A stretch of DNA of 64,000 bases, from assembly GCA_034401795.1 (NCBI GenBank), contig CM067359.1, forward strand, positions 144,652,233 through 144,716,232, in the 5' to 3' direction. The notes beneath the pieces were generated by a model. The model worked only from the letters and a program-made list of their open reading frames with translations. It was not told the origin of the DNA and made no database searches. Below are positions 1 through 9,734 of this stretch, piece by piece; the stretch's first letter is position 1, and the number at the start of each line of letters is the position of its first letter. This DNA is from Chaetoderma sp. LZ-2023a. Its lineage: Eukaryota > Mollusca > Caudofoveata > Chaetodermatida > Chaetodermatidae. A program made the position numbers and the translations under genes.

Positions 1-796
1 ATAAGATCTAGTATAGATGGATTATGTCCTTCTCTGAATCGGGTGGGTTGATCAATATGTTGTTTTAAAAACATTTCTTGGTTTTTTTCAACAAATCTAT
101 ATGCTAGATTATTTGGATTGCTTGTAGAACAACAATTGATAAAGTAATTTTCTGGCATATTAAAATCTCCCATTAACAGTAGGTGTGTGGCTTTCTCACG
201 TCTTAACTTATCTAAGAGGTCAAGAAGGTTGGTATTATTAGTTTCTGGACTACTTGGTGATCTATAACAATTTCCAATGAGTAAGGTTTCCCCCTTATTT
301 AGCTTAATTTCACACCATACTGAGTCATTAAATTCTGAGTTTGTCAGATCATCTCTGGGTGAGGCATTTAGTGATTCATGGATTAACAGCAAACCCTCCC
401 CCCCCCCCCCTTCGTGTTTACGCGATCTTTCCTAAATAGATTATAACCTTGTAATTTCACAACTGCATCTGTTACATCTTCCCTCCCCCAAGTCTCGCAG
501 ATACCTATGATTTTTGGCTTTAAACTACACATACTTGCAGAAAATTCATTAATTTTATTTACAATACTTTGTGCATTGGTGAAGTAGCAGGGTAGGTTGG
601 GAGATAAAATGTTTTGTGGTGTACATTTGCTTTTTGTCTTGCCTGTCAGAGTTTGTTGATTATTTCGTTTACTATATTGCCTATTTAAACTAGTTGGATT
701 TATATGTGTAATTTTTGCAGGGTATTCGGGTGGTGGGACTATGTGCGAAACATTTTTGACTTCCTTCAATTTTGTAATGGATGAAGGCTTCGCCAT
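1..796 (-). mobile_element. Non-LTR retrotransposon (LINE), 5' part with APE endonuclease, runs off the left edge
   Basis: On the minus strand from 796 leftward an open frame starts MAKPSSITKL and reaches YFTNAQSIVNKINEF and KIIGICETWG, the opening strands of an apurinic-like endonuclease. After a C-run on the plus strand (396-410) the frame continues in another register with LIHESLNAS, MGDFNMPENYF and QPTRFREGHNPSILDLI down to position 1. The register change falls exactly in the homopolymer, so it is either a one-base slip in this copy or a sequencing error. The order is that of APE-type LINEs (CR1/L2/Jockey-like). The reverse transcriptase would lie left of the window. A tandem block of hairpin MITEs begins about 40 bp beyond its 5' end. 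Confidence 0.82.
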
Positions 797-835
797 TTAA
801 CACACATGTGAGCCAAAAGTGACTACGTGTATATT

Positions 836-1754
836 TTTAAAAATTTGCTATTAGAATGACTGGCTCAATCATGCCAATACCTACGCCAATCATTCCAGCG
901 GTGAATGGACATTTTATATGAGAAAAAGCATGTTTTCTTAGACAAATTTGATGATTAAATGTTTAACTCTTTAATGTCTAAACTTGGTTAGGAATATTAA
1001 AATATTTGCTTATTGAACGTTCATTTATAGGCCATGAGAATACTATTTTTGAAAACTTACCACTGGAATGACTGGCTCGGTTACTGAGCCAGGCATTTGT
1101 TGTAAATTTTCAAAGATAGTCTTCTCCTAGCCTGCAAATCAGCATTCCTCAAGACCACTACATGAAATGGTTAATGATCATCCTCTGCAGTGATTGTCTT
1201 TAGTAGTGTCCATTTGCAGGCCACAAGAAGGCAATTTTTTTACAATTTACAACAGCAATGACTGATATAACAGTCTGAGTCAGTCATTCCAGTTGTAAAT
1301 CGTAAAGAGTAGCCTCTTGGACTGAAAATGGACGTTCACTGAGCAAAAGTTCAAGAAAAACTGGATTTTTTTGCATTGTTAGTCAAGAGAAGGCTATTTT
1401 GAAAACTTAGTACTGAAAAGACTGCTTTCTAGGTTAATATCGAGCCAGTAATTCCAGTGGTAAATTTTCAAAAATAATGTTGACCTACAAGACAGATCAG
1501 CATACAACATTGTTGACCATCTTGGACAGCAAAGGGTTAACCCTTTAAGTAAATGTTAAGTAAATTTTAATTTTCTCATTGAAAATATCCATTTGCACAT
1601 CAAAATCTACCACTGGAATGACTGGGAGTGTTAACTAGTCAATCATTCTAATGGTAAATTTTCAAAAATTATCTCTTCCTCTGCAAATTGATGTTTTCCA
1701 AGATCACGACAGAAGTTGCTTTCAGCCGGTTTGATCAAATAAAAGGTTTTAAGC
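836..1754. repeat. Five adjoining degenerate family A hairpin MITEs
   Basis: Family A definition: about 230 bp, mostly palindromic. The arms read CATTTGCAG..AAGAGAAGACTATTTTTGAAAATTT and the centre is ACTGGAATGACTGGCTCG facing its complement. Ends resemble TTAACCCTTTAA and TTAAAGGGTTAA. Here copies lie at about 840-965, 963-1175, 1185-1345, 1346-1540 and 1536-1754. The last is cut at its right by retroelement D1. Adjacent copies appear to share the TTAA/CCCTTT junction, as at 1534-1542. Confidence 0.75.
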
Positions 1755-1756
1755 TT

Positions 1757-1930
1757 CTCCTTCGATCAATACTCACCATTCTGTTACTTCTGATATACAG
1801 CTGGCCTTAACAGCGGCTCTAGGATTATAGACTTAGAAAGCTTTACCGACTCCTGGGAACCGGGTACCCGGCTCCCAACTGCCGAGTACCCGTTTACCAT
1901 AGAGCTCATTCTTGTTTGCATAGCAACAAG
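1757..1930 (+). repeat. D1 left inverted terminal repeat
   Basis: CTCCTTCGATCAATACTCAC through TTTGCATAGCAACAAG is the inverse complement of 8650-8820, with few differences. It includes the GGGAACCGGGTACCCGG segment. Inverted rather than direct ends separate DIRS from LTR elements. Confidence 0.9.
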
Positions 1931-2283
1931 AGCAATACATGCTTTTTGCATTAAGGATTTTAGTGTTTTAAAATAATCTAAGTCTTTAATCAGTGATAGT
2001 TTGTGTGTTCTGAAAGGATTAACTAAGGACTATGGAGAATACCGCCCAAGACAACCAGGTTGTATTGTTCTTTATTATCCATAGTTAAAAGACTTAGGTC
2101 TCTAAATTTCGTTTTGTCGCATGTTCCAATTTCTGACCCCATAGAATCTGGGACGTGTGCTAGCAACGATATATGCCAGACGATCGCCTTCTTTAACCCC
2201 AACAGGCGATCGGCAGATATGAAAATAGGTGTTTGCTACGGTATTTCTAACACGAATATCGGCTGACGTCGTTCTCCGTAGAA

Positions 2284-2317
2284 TCCGAGCGGGTGACGTC
2301 ACACCCGGTCGCTCGGA
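2284..2317. promoter_or_regulatory. CRE-like palindrome in the D1 leader
   Basis: TCCGAGCG and CGCTCGGA flank a perfect TGACGTCA (2294-2301), the consensus site for CREB/ATF factors. It lies between the left terminal repeat and the gag-like frame, where an internal promoter would be expected. D2 keeps it at 19781-19814. Function is inferred only from sequence. Confidence 0.4.
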
Positions 2318-2877
2318 TGTTTATGTGAAGAAAAATTTTTTCATTAATTCGCGCATCTTATTCTGGGTGCTGCCTACTAAAAATGGTACCGGAAACTTTA
2401 GAATGATCAAGTTTACGTGCGATCACGATCGGTTTGCAATGATCGGTGGTTTCAAAATTCTTCAGTAGATGTGTGGTCTGCGGTTTTACCGTGTGAGACA
2501 GCAGTTTGTTATACATTTTGTTGTTTTCTTCACATATCGTGCTGCTTTCGTTAGGAGTATAATTTATATTGATTAGTAAATATACCCTGAATGCTATGCG
2601 ATATGATTCCTGGAGTCGTTACACATCCTGTAGGATCTATTATGGGTGTGTTGTGCCCGCCGCGTACTTGTCGTCATAATCAATGCGATCGTTGTTGTAA
2701 CGTGGCGGGGTGGGGTGCGGGGAGGTTACGGTTAATTTATGAGTCAAAATATTTGAAAATTAATTGTCTGCCTTCCATCCGGGTCTCGTTCCGCTTGTTT
2801 ATTGTAGGTTTGTGCTTATTTTATAGGCCAATCCAGCCCCGCCATCATGTGACGACTGCCATAAGTTTGTCCGTGTA

Positions 2878-4940
2878 ATGTTCAAGGACCATGTCTGTTT
2901 TAGGTGTGCCCTGTGTAATATAGATCATAGGTGTAATGTTTGTGCAGTGTGGTCCGTCGAAACGATGGTTAAGTTCCTTGCCCAGAAGGACTTGGCTGGG
3001 TCTGACGCGGGGTCAGGCGGTCCGAGAGGAAATCGTGGAGCGCCCGGTTCGGTCGGTGGGGGTGCTCCACGTCCCCAGCTGGAGATGGCAGAGATGGCAC
3101 CGCCGGCGTGGTTTGGTCCGGCTATGCAGGGTTTTCTGCATAGCGTTCTGACCACGCTGGTGTCGTCCCTGCTACCAAAGGTTGGGGGGCAGTTTCTCCC
3201 CATGCCTGGTACGGATCCTGTCCTCGGACAGGATTCTGGACTGGTTACCGAGGGGGCCGTCTCGTACGGCCCCCCTGGCGGTCCCGTCTGGCTTCGGCCA
3301 GACGGGTTCTGTCTCTCTGCGGCCACCTCCGGGTGGTCCAGTAGCGGTGGCCAGTCTGTCAGGTGTGGGAGCCGTCCTCCACGGGTGACTCGTCTAGTGA
3401 CGGCTCTTCGGAGTCTGAAGACGAGGAGGAGAGGTTGCTGCGGCCCGTGAAGCCGCAGGTGGAGAATATGGAGGTTGATTCCGTCCTGGACGGAACCGGC
3501 CTCCATTTGTCTGGTTTGGCGCAAGCCAGGTCAGCGGCTCCGCCTGCGGCTGAGGCCAATCCGTTACCGTGCACCGGTTCCGCGCGGCTTGGTTTGTCAC
3601 CAGCCGTCAGGGGAACCGGTGTGCCGGGCCAGGCGTGGTACTCACCTATCTCGCCTGGTCTGGCAGCCGGACATGGGGTGCCGTTGGCGCCCGTGGCCGG
3701 CTATGGTTCCGCGACGGTTACGGGTCCGTACGGTTTTCCGTGCGGACCTACCCCATGGACCGGAGTGTTTCATGGGGTGGCGGCGGAACCATGTGGTAGC
3801 GGAGTGCCTGGCGTGTCAGCCGTGGCTCCTGGCCGGGAGGCCATGGCTGGCAGACCCGTAAGCATGTCAACGGGTGACGTGTTTGCGGGGGTATCTTCTT
3901 CGGAGTTAGACTGGTCTGATGCTCTGGCGTGGCTAGCCAGAGTTGACCCGTCTGTGGTTTCGGCCACGGCCGATGAAGATGCGCCCCGTCCGTCGGTTGC
4001 GTCGATTAGGACGGGGATTTTGCCCGCGGCCCGGATCCAGTCAGTGGGACTGGATCCACGGTTCATTGATTTGTTGGATGCTATTTATAGCAAACAACTA
4101 ATGACCAAGGGTCAGCTCCCTGCGGCCTCCAGGGAGGTGCGGGCAAGGTGCCGTATTCCGCGGGGTGAATACGACAGGTATGGTGTAGTCCCGTCGGTCA
4201 CGGAGGATGACCGATGGGTACTGGGCGTCCAAAGTGCCGGTTCGGGTGGTCCCGGTCCGGCACTAGTGGATAAGGCCCAGGTACACCAGGAAGAAGTCCT
4301 GGCCCTATGCGATGAGGGTGTGAGGGCAGCCATGAGCGCTGTCAATCACTCCTATCGTCTACTTCAGTCGGTGTGGGCTGAAGCGGGGGCAGGCCACCCT
4401 GTGCCACCTGTGGCGCTATCGTGCGTTAATGACGGCTTGGTGCTGTCAATGGACGCATTGGCAAGGGTGCAAGCGCGTGTGACGAAGTCCAGGAGGCAAA
4501 TGGTCATTGACCATATGCGTCCGGCTACGGCAGTCAAGGAGCGTCTTCTTGGGACGCCCCTGACAGGGCCTAGCATCTTTGGTGGCCAAGCGCGGGCCAT
4601 CTTAGAGGACACCGCCAGTATTGCGCAGAATCGGTTAGCGGTAAATCTACAGCTAGAGCTAGTGCGGCAAGCGCACGCACTAGGGGCTGTGGGTAAGCCG
4701 CTAACAGTACAGCCTTCAAAGAAACAGAAAAAGCATAAGGGCAAGGCGAAAGCCAGGCCTATTGCGACGTCTGTTTCGGCTGGGTTTTCGGAGCCGCCGC
4801 CGGCGAAGAAACCCAGGAAGGCTGTAGAGGCGCCTACCCTCCCCAATGTTGCTCCGGACCGCCCTAGAGGTGGTAAGGGCAAGGGGAAGGGTAAGGGTAA
4901 GGCCTCAAAGGGCGGACAGAAGGGGCCGAAGCGTACCTGA
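2878..4940 (+). pseudogene. D1 gag-like region (broken copy)
   Basis: This corresponds to the 693-residue gag-like protein of D2: a Gly/Pro/Ser-rich first half, a better conserved middle (LDPRFIDLLDAIYSKQLM) and a Lys/Gly-rich tail that could bind nucleic acid. In DIRS elements the first frame is taken to be a gag equivalent. This copy has about one break. Confidence 0.8.
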
Positions 4941-4997
4941 GGGTACGCAAGCTCCCTTCATATCCGCCTGGACCGCACCTGTGCGACAGGAACAGCG

Positions 4998-7163
4998 GTG
5001 CCAGTTATACCCGTCGTGCCTAGAACGAAATGGTTCTCACTCTCTCTCGTTAAGAAAGGGGGGGGGGGGGGGGGGCGGACTGCGAGCCGGACAACCCCGT
5101 TAGACGTCGAGGCGTCTATGGTGGGTGGAAGGCTCATGCGTTTCGTCGAGGCTTGGCGAGGTGTGACGTCAGACAGTCTGGTCCTGGGATGGTTATCCCA
5201 GGGTTACATGCCGGAGTGGTGGGACTTTCCGCCACAAAATCTGTCTTTGGCACCAGTCTGGACACCCGTACCAAGGGAGCCAGACAAGTTAGAAGCCGTT
5301 CAAAAGGAAGTGTCGGGTTTGCTTCTGAAGGGAGCAATAAAACCAGCAAACCGGAACACTCCAGGCTTCTATTCAAACATGTTCCTTGTCCCCAAGAGCA
5401 CGGGGGGATGGAGACCCATACTCAATCTAAGGCCATTAAATTGGTTTATCCATACGTCTCGGTTCCAGATGGAAACACCGAGGTCGGTAATGGCGGGATT
5501 GAGGAAAGGAATGTGGTGTGTATCGATCGATCTGAAAGATGCATATTTCCACATTCCGATCAATCGGAGTTGGCACAGGTTTCTGAGATTTGCGTTTCAG
5601 AATCAAGTATGGGAGTTTACAGTTCTCCCGTTTGGCCTGTCGACAGCTCCGAGGGTTTTCACAAGAGTGGTCCTTGCGGTGACAGCGTTTCTCAGAAAAG
5701 AGAACGTGGCGCTACACACCTACATAGACGACTGGCTGCTCAAGGCAGACTCGGCAGCCAGGTTGAACGTGGATACTGCTCTGACTCTGAAGTTACTTTC
5801 AGATCTAGGCTGGATAGTCAACGAGGAGAAATCCGAGTTGACACCCACTCAACATTTCGTTTATTTGGGGATGCGATTCGACCTCGAGGAGGGCAGGGTT
5901 TACCCGTCAGAGCCCAGAGTGGTGTCTCTGTTAGCCATCCTCGGGAGTTTTCGAGTGGGAAACCACATTCAGGCAAGGCGGTTCCTTCAGATGCTGGGCA
6001 TGATGGTCTCCATGGAGCAGGTTATCCCGTACGCTGCTCTAATGCGAAGACCTATCCAGTTGTATCTGATGTCTCTGTGGAAACAGAGAACAGAACCCCT
6101 GTCAAAACTGGTGCCAGTTTTGGAGCCGATAATATCGCATCTTCTATGGTGGAAACAGCGTCAGAATCTCCTAATACGGGTTTCGCTGCACCTACCCCAC
6201 CCCCAGCTGTCCGTTTACACGGATGCATCGCTGGAAGGGTGGGGTGCCTGCCTGGGAGAACACCAGGTCTCGGGCACATGGACTCTCCCGGAGAGTCAGC
6301 TGCATATCAATCTGTTGGAAATGATGGCAGTGGAACTGGCGTTGGAAGAATTCCTTCCGATGATCAGGGGCACGGTGATATTGATACGGTCGGACAATTC
6401 GACAGTAGTATCATATATAAATCGCCAAGGAGGGACCAGGTCGCCCACCCTGTGCATCAGGGTGTGGCACTTGATTCAATGGTGCAGGAATTACTCGGTT
6501 GTTTTGAAAGCAGCTCATATTCCTGGCCGATTGAACATTCTGGCGGATGCTTTGTCTCGCAGACAGAGAATCCTGCCAACAGAATGGTCCCTCAACCCTC
6601 CAGTTCTACAACGGATCTTCGAGCATTGGGGCAAACCCAACGTGGACTTGTTCGCCACAAAGGAAAATGCTCAAATCATGACATATGTCTCGCCGATTCC
6701 AGATCCAAATGCCGTCGATACAGACGCTCTGGCGATAAGCTGGAGAGGGATGCACGCTTACGCGTATCCACCCACCATTCTTCTACCGAAGGTATTGGTG
6801 AAGGTCAGGGAGGAACCGTGTCTGGTCCTGCTAATAGCGCCGTATTGGCCGAGCAGGGCGTGGTTCACGGATCTTCTAGATCTGCTGGTGGAAAATCCTG
6901 TGCAGTTGCCCGAGATTCCGAACATAATCTCCCAGGCCAAGGGACGCTTCCTACACGAGCGTCCCGAAATGTTCAAATTGACTGCGTGGATGTTGTCAAA
7001 CAACGTTCCACGTCGGAAGGCTTTTCTCGACAGGCTGCTGATTTCATCGCGGCTGCGAGAAGGAGGTCAACCTTCAAGTCATATAACAACAAGGTTAACA
7101 GATTTGCAGACTGGTGTGAAGAAAAGGGTATTGATACCTTTCAATCCACTATTCAGCAAATAG
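4998..7163 (+). CDS. D1 reverse transcriptase / RNase H frame
   Basis: The 721-residue frame carries reverse transcriptase motifs (IDLKDAYFHIPI, LPFGLSTAPRVF and the YIDD active-site box) followed by RNase H motifs (VYTDAS, LLEMMAVELAL, RSDNSTVVSYINRQ, ADALSR). After RNase H comes a segment with VDLFATKENAQ and APYWPSRAWF. It occupies the place where DIRS1-group elements carry a Dam-like methyltransferase-related domain; I cannot confirm that identity by eye. The frame overlaps the recombinase frame, as is usual in this family. Confidence 0.92.
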   Translation: MPVIPVVPRTKWFSLSLVKKGGGGGGRTASRTTPLDVEASMVGGRLMRFVEAWRGVTSDSLVLGWLSQGYMPEWWDFPPQNLSLAPVWTPVPREPDKLEAVQKEVSGLLLKGAIKPANRNTPGFYSNMFLVPKSTGGWRPILNLRPLNWFIHTSRFQMETPRSVMAGLRKGMWCVSIDLKDAYFHIPINRSWHRFLRFAFQNQVWEFTVLPFGLSTAPRVFTRVVLAVTAFLRKENVALHTYIDDWLLKADSAARLNVDTALTLKLLSDLGWIVNEEKSELTPTQHFVYLGMRFDLEEGRVYPSEPRVVSLLAILGSFRVGNHIQARRFLQMLGMMVSMEQVIPYAALMRRPIQLYLMSLWKQRTEPLSKLVPVLEPIISHLLWWKQRQNLLIRVSLHLPHPQLSVYTDASLEGWGACLGEHQVSGTWTLPESQLHINLLEMMAVELALEEFLPMIRGTVILIRSDNSTVVSYINRQGGTRSPTLCIRVWHLIQWCRNYSVVLKAAHIPGRLNILADALSRRQRILPTEWSLNPPVLQRIFEHWGKPNVDLFATKENAQIMTYVSPIPDPNAVDTDALAISWRGMHAYAYPPTILLPKVLVKVREEPCLVLLIAPYWPSRAWFTDLLDLLVENPVQLPEIPNIISQAKGRFLHERPEMFKLTAWMLSNNVPRRKAFLDRLLISSRLREGGQPSSHITTRLTDLQTGVKKRVLIPFNPLFSK

Positions 7164-8005
7164 CAGACTTTCTCTGTGAGCTGTTCTTTACAGGACTAGC
7201 TCCCGTCACAATTGCTGGATACAAGTCAGCTTTGGCATCAGTTATCCCTTGTCTAGCCAACAGGGATAGTCCAGAGGTGGCCCAGTTAAACGTGATGTTG
7301 AAGGGAATGAGCAATCTCCGCCCGAGACAACCGGTAGTCATTCCAGCCTGGAGTCTATCTTTAGTGCTTAATGTACTGGCCAAGCACCCATTCGAACCGT
7401 TGCGTTCGGCTAGTCTAAAGCATTTGACTCTAAAGGCGGTCTTTCTATTGGCAGCTTCCTCAGCTAGAAGGCGCAGTGAGATCCATGCGCTTTCGGCAGA
7501 GAGGAACCGATTTATTGTTTCTGGAGAAGGTCTGCGTCTTCTGCCAAGAGCAGAATTTATGTCAAAGAACCAATCTTTGAGATATCCCGGCAAACCGATC
7601 ATTATACCGAAGTTAACCAGGTTTGATCGTGATGCCAGTGTCTGGTGCCCGGTCCGTGCTTTGACTAAGTACAAGAAACGGACTGACTCGTTACGGTCGA
7701 ACGATAGACATCTGTGGATCTGCCATAAAAAGCCTTATGGCGCCGCATCCATGGATACTATCTCTCGTTGGGTGGTCGAATGCATTCAGACTACTCATGA
7801 GATGGCGACTGGGCACCAGGTGCAGGGCGTAAGGGCACACGATGTTAGAGGAATAGCCGCCTCGACCGCCCTTTACAATGGTGTTCCGTTAGAGGACATC
7901 ATGGCCGTTGCACAATGGCACTGTGAGTCCTCATTTACGGATTACTATATGAGGGATGTGTCAGACTCAGCCAATCCACTCGCTTTAGCTGTTTTGAAAC
8001 GATAG
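5153..8005 (+). CDS. D1 tyrosine recombinase frame (recombinase in the C-terminal third)
   Basis: The open frame is 950 codons long, but its first two thirds overlap the RT/RNase H frame in another register and are probably not a separate protein. The recognisable tyrosine recombinase occupies about the last 310 residues (from near 7060): an N-terminal SAM-like part (FADWCEEKGI), then RRRSEIHAL with the first catalytic Arg, the HDVRG box with His and Arg, and YYMRD with the nucleophilic Tyr. DIRS recombinases are thought to insert a circular DNA intermediate. Confidence 0.9.
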   Translation: MARCDVRQSGPGMVIPGLHAGVVGLSATKSVFGTSLDTRTKGARQVRSRSKGSVGFASEGSNKTSKPEHSRLLFKHVPCPQEHGGMETHTQSKAIKLVYPYVSVPDGNTEVGNGGIEERNVVCIDRSERCIFPHSDQSELAQVSEICVSESSMGVYSSPVWPVDSSEGFHKSGPCGDSVSQKRERGATHLHRRLAAQGRLGSQVERGYCSDSEVTFRSRLDSQRGEIRVDTHSTFRLFGDAIRPRGGQGLPVRAQSGVSVSHPREFSSGKPHSGKAVPSDAGHDGLHGAGYPVRCSNAKTYPVVSDVSVETENRTPVKTGASFGADNIASSMVETASESPNTGFAAPTPPPAVRLHGCIAGRVGCLPGRTPGLGHMDSPGESAAYQSVGNDGSGTGVGRIPSDDQGHGDIDTVGQFDSSIIYKSPRRDQVAHPVHQGVALDSMVQELLGCFESSSYSWPIEHSGGCFVSQTENPANRMVPQPSSSTTDLRALGQTQRGLVRHKGKCSNHDICLADSRSKCRRYRRSGDKLERDARLRVSTHHSSTEGIGEGQGGTVSGPANSAVLAEQGVVHGSSRSAGGKSCAVARDSEHNLPGQGTLPTRASRNVQIDCVDVVKQRSTSEGFSRQAADFIAAARRRSTFKSYNNKVNRFADWCEEKGIDTFQSTIQQIADFLCELFFTGLAPVTIAGYKSALASVIPCLANRDSPEVAQLNVMLKGMSNLRPRQPVVIPAWSLSLVLNVLAKHPFEPLRSASLKHLTLKAVFLLAASSARRRSEIHALSAERNRFIVSGEGLRLLPRAEFMSKNQSLRYPGKPIIIPKLTRFDRDASVWCPVRALTKYKKRTDSLRSNDRHLWICHKKPYGAASMDTISRWVVECIQTTHEMATGHQVQGVRAHDVRGIAASTALYNGVPLEDIMAVAQWHCESSFTDYYMRDVSDSANPLALAVLKR

Positions 8006-8504
8006 TTAGTGACCACACTGCTTTTCCCCTTTTTTCACTTTGGTAAGAAAAGAACCTAAAGCAGGCATGGTCAAGCGAGAGGATGTCAACCAGATTGTGT
8101 CACTGATGGCCGAACCGGTGTATGGTTGTAGGCGGTACGTCTGAAGTCCTGTTATCATAAGGTAATTCAACAAGTGAGAGTTTTTTGTATTATGTATATG
8201 TATCATGTTCATTCATCTTATATATTCATGCTCATTCCCAGGCTAATACAAGCGATATGCAGGGAGTAGTTAACCCTCTTGGCATATTGGTGTTTTCAGG
8301 CGAGATACATGTTCGTTAGTTCTCTCCCTTTTCTTAGGAGGAAAAAGGGGGGGGGCTGTGACGCGAATGTGATTCGGTTCCGTAAACTTGACGGTCCTTT
8401 TAGGTCTCCGTTAGTCAAGTTTTGAAGTCTAAAATCTTTCTCCAAGGGGCAAAATTAGCATGTATGGCTTGCCCCTTCCCACCAGGTTACTGATCAAATC
8501 TGGT

Positions 8505-8606
8505 GTATATCAGAAGTAACAGAATGGTGAGTATTGATCGAAGGAGAATGCAGGAAATGTCAATTTCCCTTTCTCCGAGATCTAACAATACTCACCATTC
8601 TGTTAC
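8505..8606. repeat. D1 internal complementary region
   Basis: The first half is complementary to the extreme left end of the element and the second half to the extreme right end. The junction GAGAATGCAGG lies between them. Its reverse complement reads as a right end joined to a left end through ATT, the expected form of a circle junction. Confidence 0.9.
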
Positions 8607-8649
8607 GGACCCAGCCTCCCAGCCCCACGGAGGCAAGCCATAGTTTTCT

Positions 8650-8854
8650 CTTGTTTGGTGGCTATGCAAACAATATGAGCTCTATGGTAAACGGGTACTC
8701 GGCAGTGGGGAGCCGGGTACCCGGTTCCCAGGAGTCGGTAAAGCTTTCTAAGTCTATAATCCTAGAGCCGCTGTCAGGGCCAGCTGTATATCAGAAGTAA
8801 CAGAATGGTGAGTATTGTTAGATCTCGGAGAAAGGGAAATTGACATTTCCTGCA
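8650..8854 (-). repeat. D1 right inverted terminal repeat
   Basis: Inverse complement of 1757-1930 plus a right-end-specific tail (ATCTCGGAGAAAGGG to TTTCCTGCA). It abuts the next partial DIRS copy without intervening host sequence. Confidence 0.88.
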
Positions 8855-9734
8855 ATCCACTCGCTTTAGCTGTTTTGAAACGATAGTTAGTGACCACACT
8901 GCTTTTCACCCTTTTCTCACTTCGGTAAGAAAAGAACCTAAAGCAGGCATGGTCAGGCGAGAGGATGTCAACCAGATTGTGTCACTGTTGGCTGAACCGG
9001 TGAATGGTTGGAGGCGGTACGTCTGAAGTCCAATTATCATAAGGTAATTCAATAGTGAGAGTTTTTTGTATTATGGATATGTATCATGTTCATTCATCTT
9101 ATATATTCATGCTCATTCCCAGGCTAATACATGGAGTATGCAGGGAGCAGTTAACCCTCTTGGCATATTTGTGTTTTCAGGCGAGATACATGTTCGTTAG
9201 TTCTCTCCCTTTTCTTAGGAGGAAAAAGGGGGGAGGACTGTGACGCGAATGTGATTCGGTTCCGTGAACTTGACGGTCCTTTTAGGTCTCCGTTAGTCAA
9301 GTTTGAAGTCTAAAATCTTTCTCCAAGGGGCAAAATTAGCATTTATGGCTTGCCCCTTCCCACCAGGTTACTGATCAAATCTGGTGTATATCAGAAGTAA
9401 CAGAATGGTGAGTATTGATCGAAGGAGAATGCAGGAAATGTCAATTTCCCTTTCTCCGAGATCTAACAATACTCACCATTCTGTTACGGACCCAGCCTCC
9501 CAGCCCCACGGAGGCAAGCCATAGTTTTCTCTTGTTTGGTGGCTATGCAAACAATATGAGCTCTATGGTAAACGGGTACTCGGCAGTTGGGAGCCGAGTA
9601 CCCGGTTCCCAGGAGTCGGTAAAGCTTTCTAAGTCTATAATCCTAGAGCCGCTGTCAGGGCCAGCTGTATATCAGAAGTAACAGAATGGTGAGTATTGTT
9701 AGATCTCGGAGAAAGGGAAATTGACATTTCCTGC
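8855..9734 (+). mobile_element. DIRS 3'-end-only copy (D1b)
   Basis: This starts inside the last codons of the recombinase frame (matching 7975 onward) and repeats the D1 3' region, internal complementary region and right terminal repeat, with over 95% identity by eye. It is a fragment joined directly to the right end of D1. Likely origin is template switching or recombination between circular or tandem intermediates (inference). Confidence 0.88.

Larger units (their letters stand above)
1757..8854 (+). mobile_element. DIRS-type tyrosine-recombinase retrotransposon D1, nearly full length
   Basis: The element has inverted terminal repeats of about 175-200 bp (1757-1930 and 8650-8854), a gag-like region, an RT/RNase H frame overlapped by a tyrosine-recombinase frame, and an internal complementary region (8505-8606) just before the right terminal repeat. 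This order is diagnostic of DIRS elements, which use a recombinase instead of an integrase. It is nearly identical to D2 at 19253-26363, so it is young. The gag-like region has about one break; the rest looks open. It lies in sense orientation upstream of the first visible FoxJ2/3 exon. Confidence 0.93.

Noticed and set aside
3770-4882. Long minus-strand frames inside the DIRS gag-like region
   Set aside because: The same frames occur opposite the gag-like frame of the other copy and reflect its GC-rich codon composition.
5153-7050. The first 600 or so codons of the recombinase frame as a separate protein
   Set aside because: The stretch overlaps the RT/RNase H frame, and its sequence has no domain of its own.
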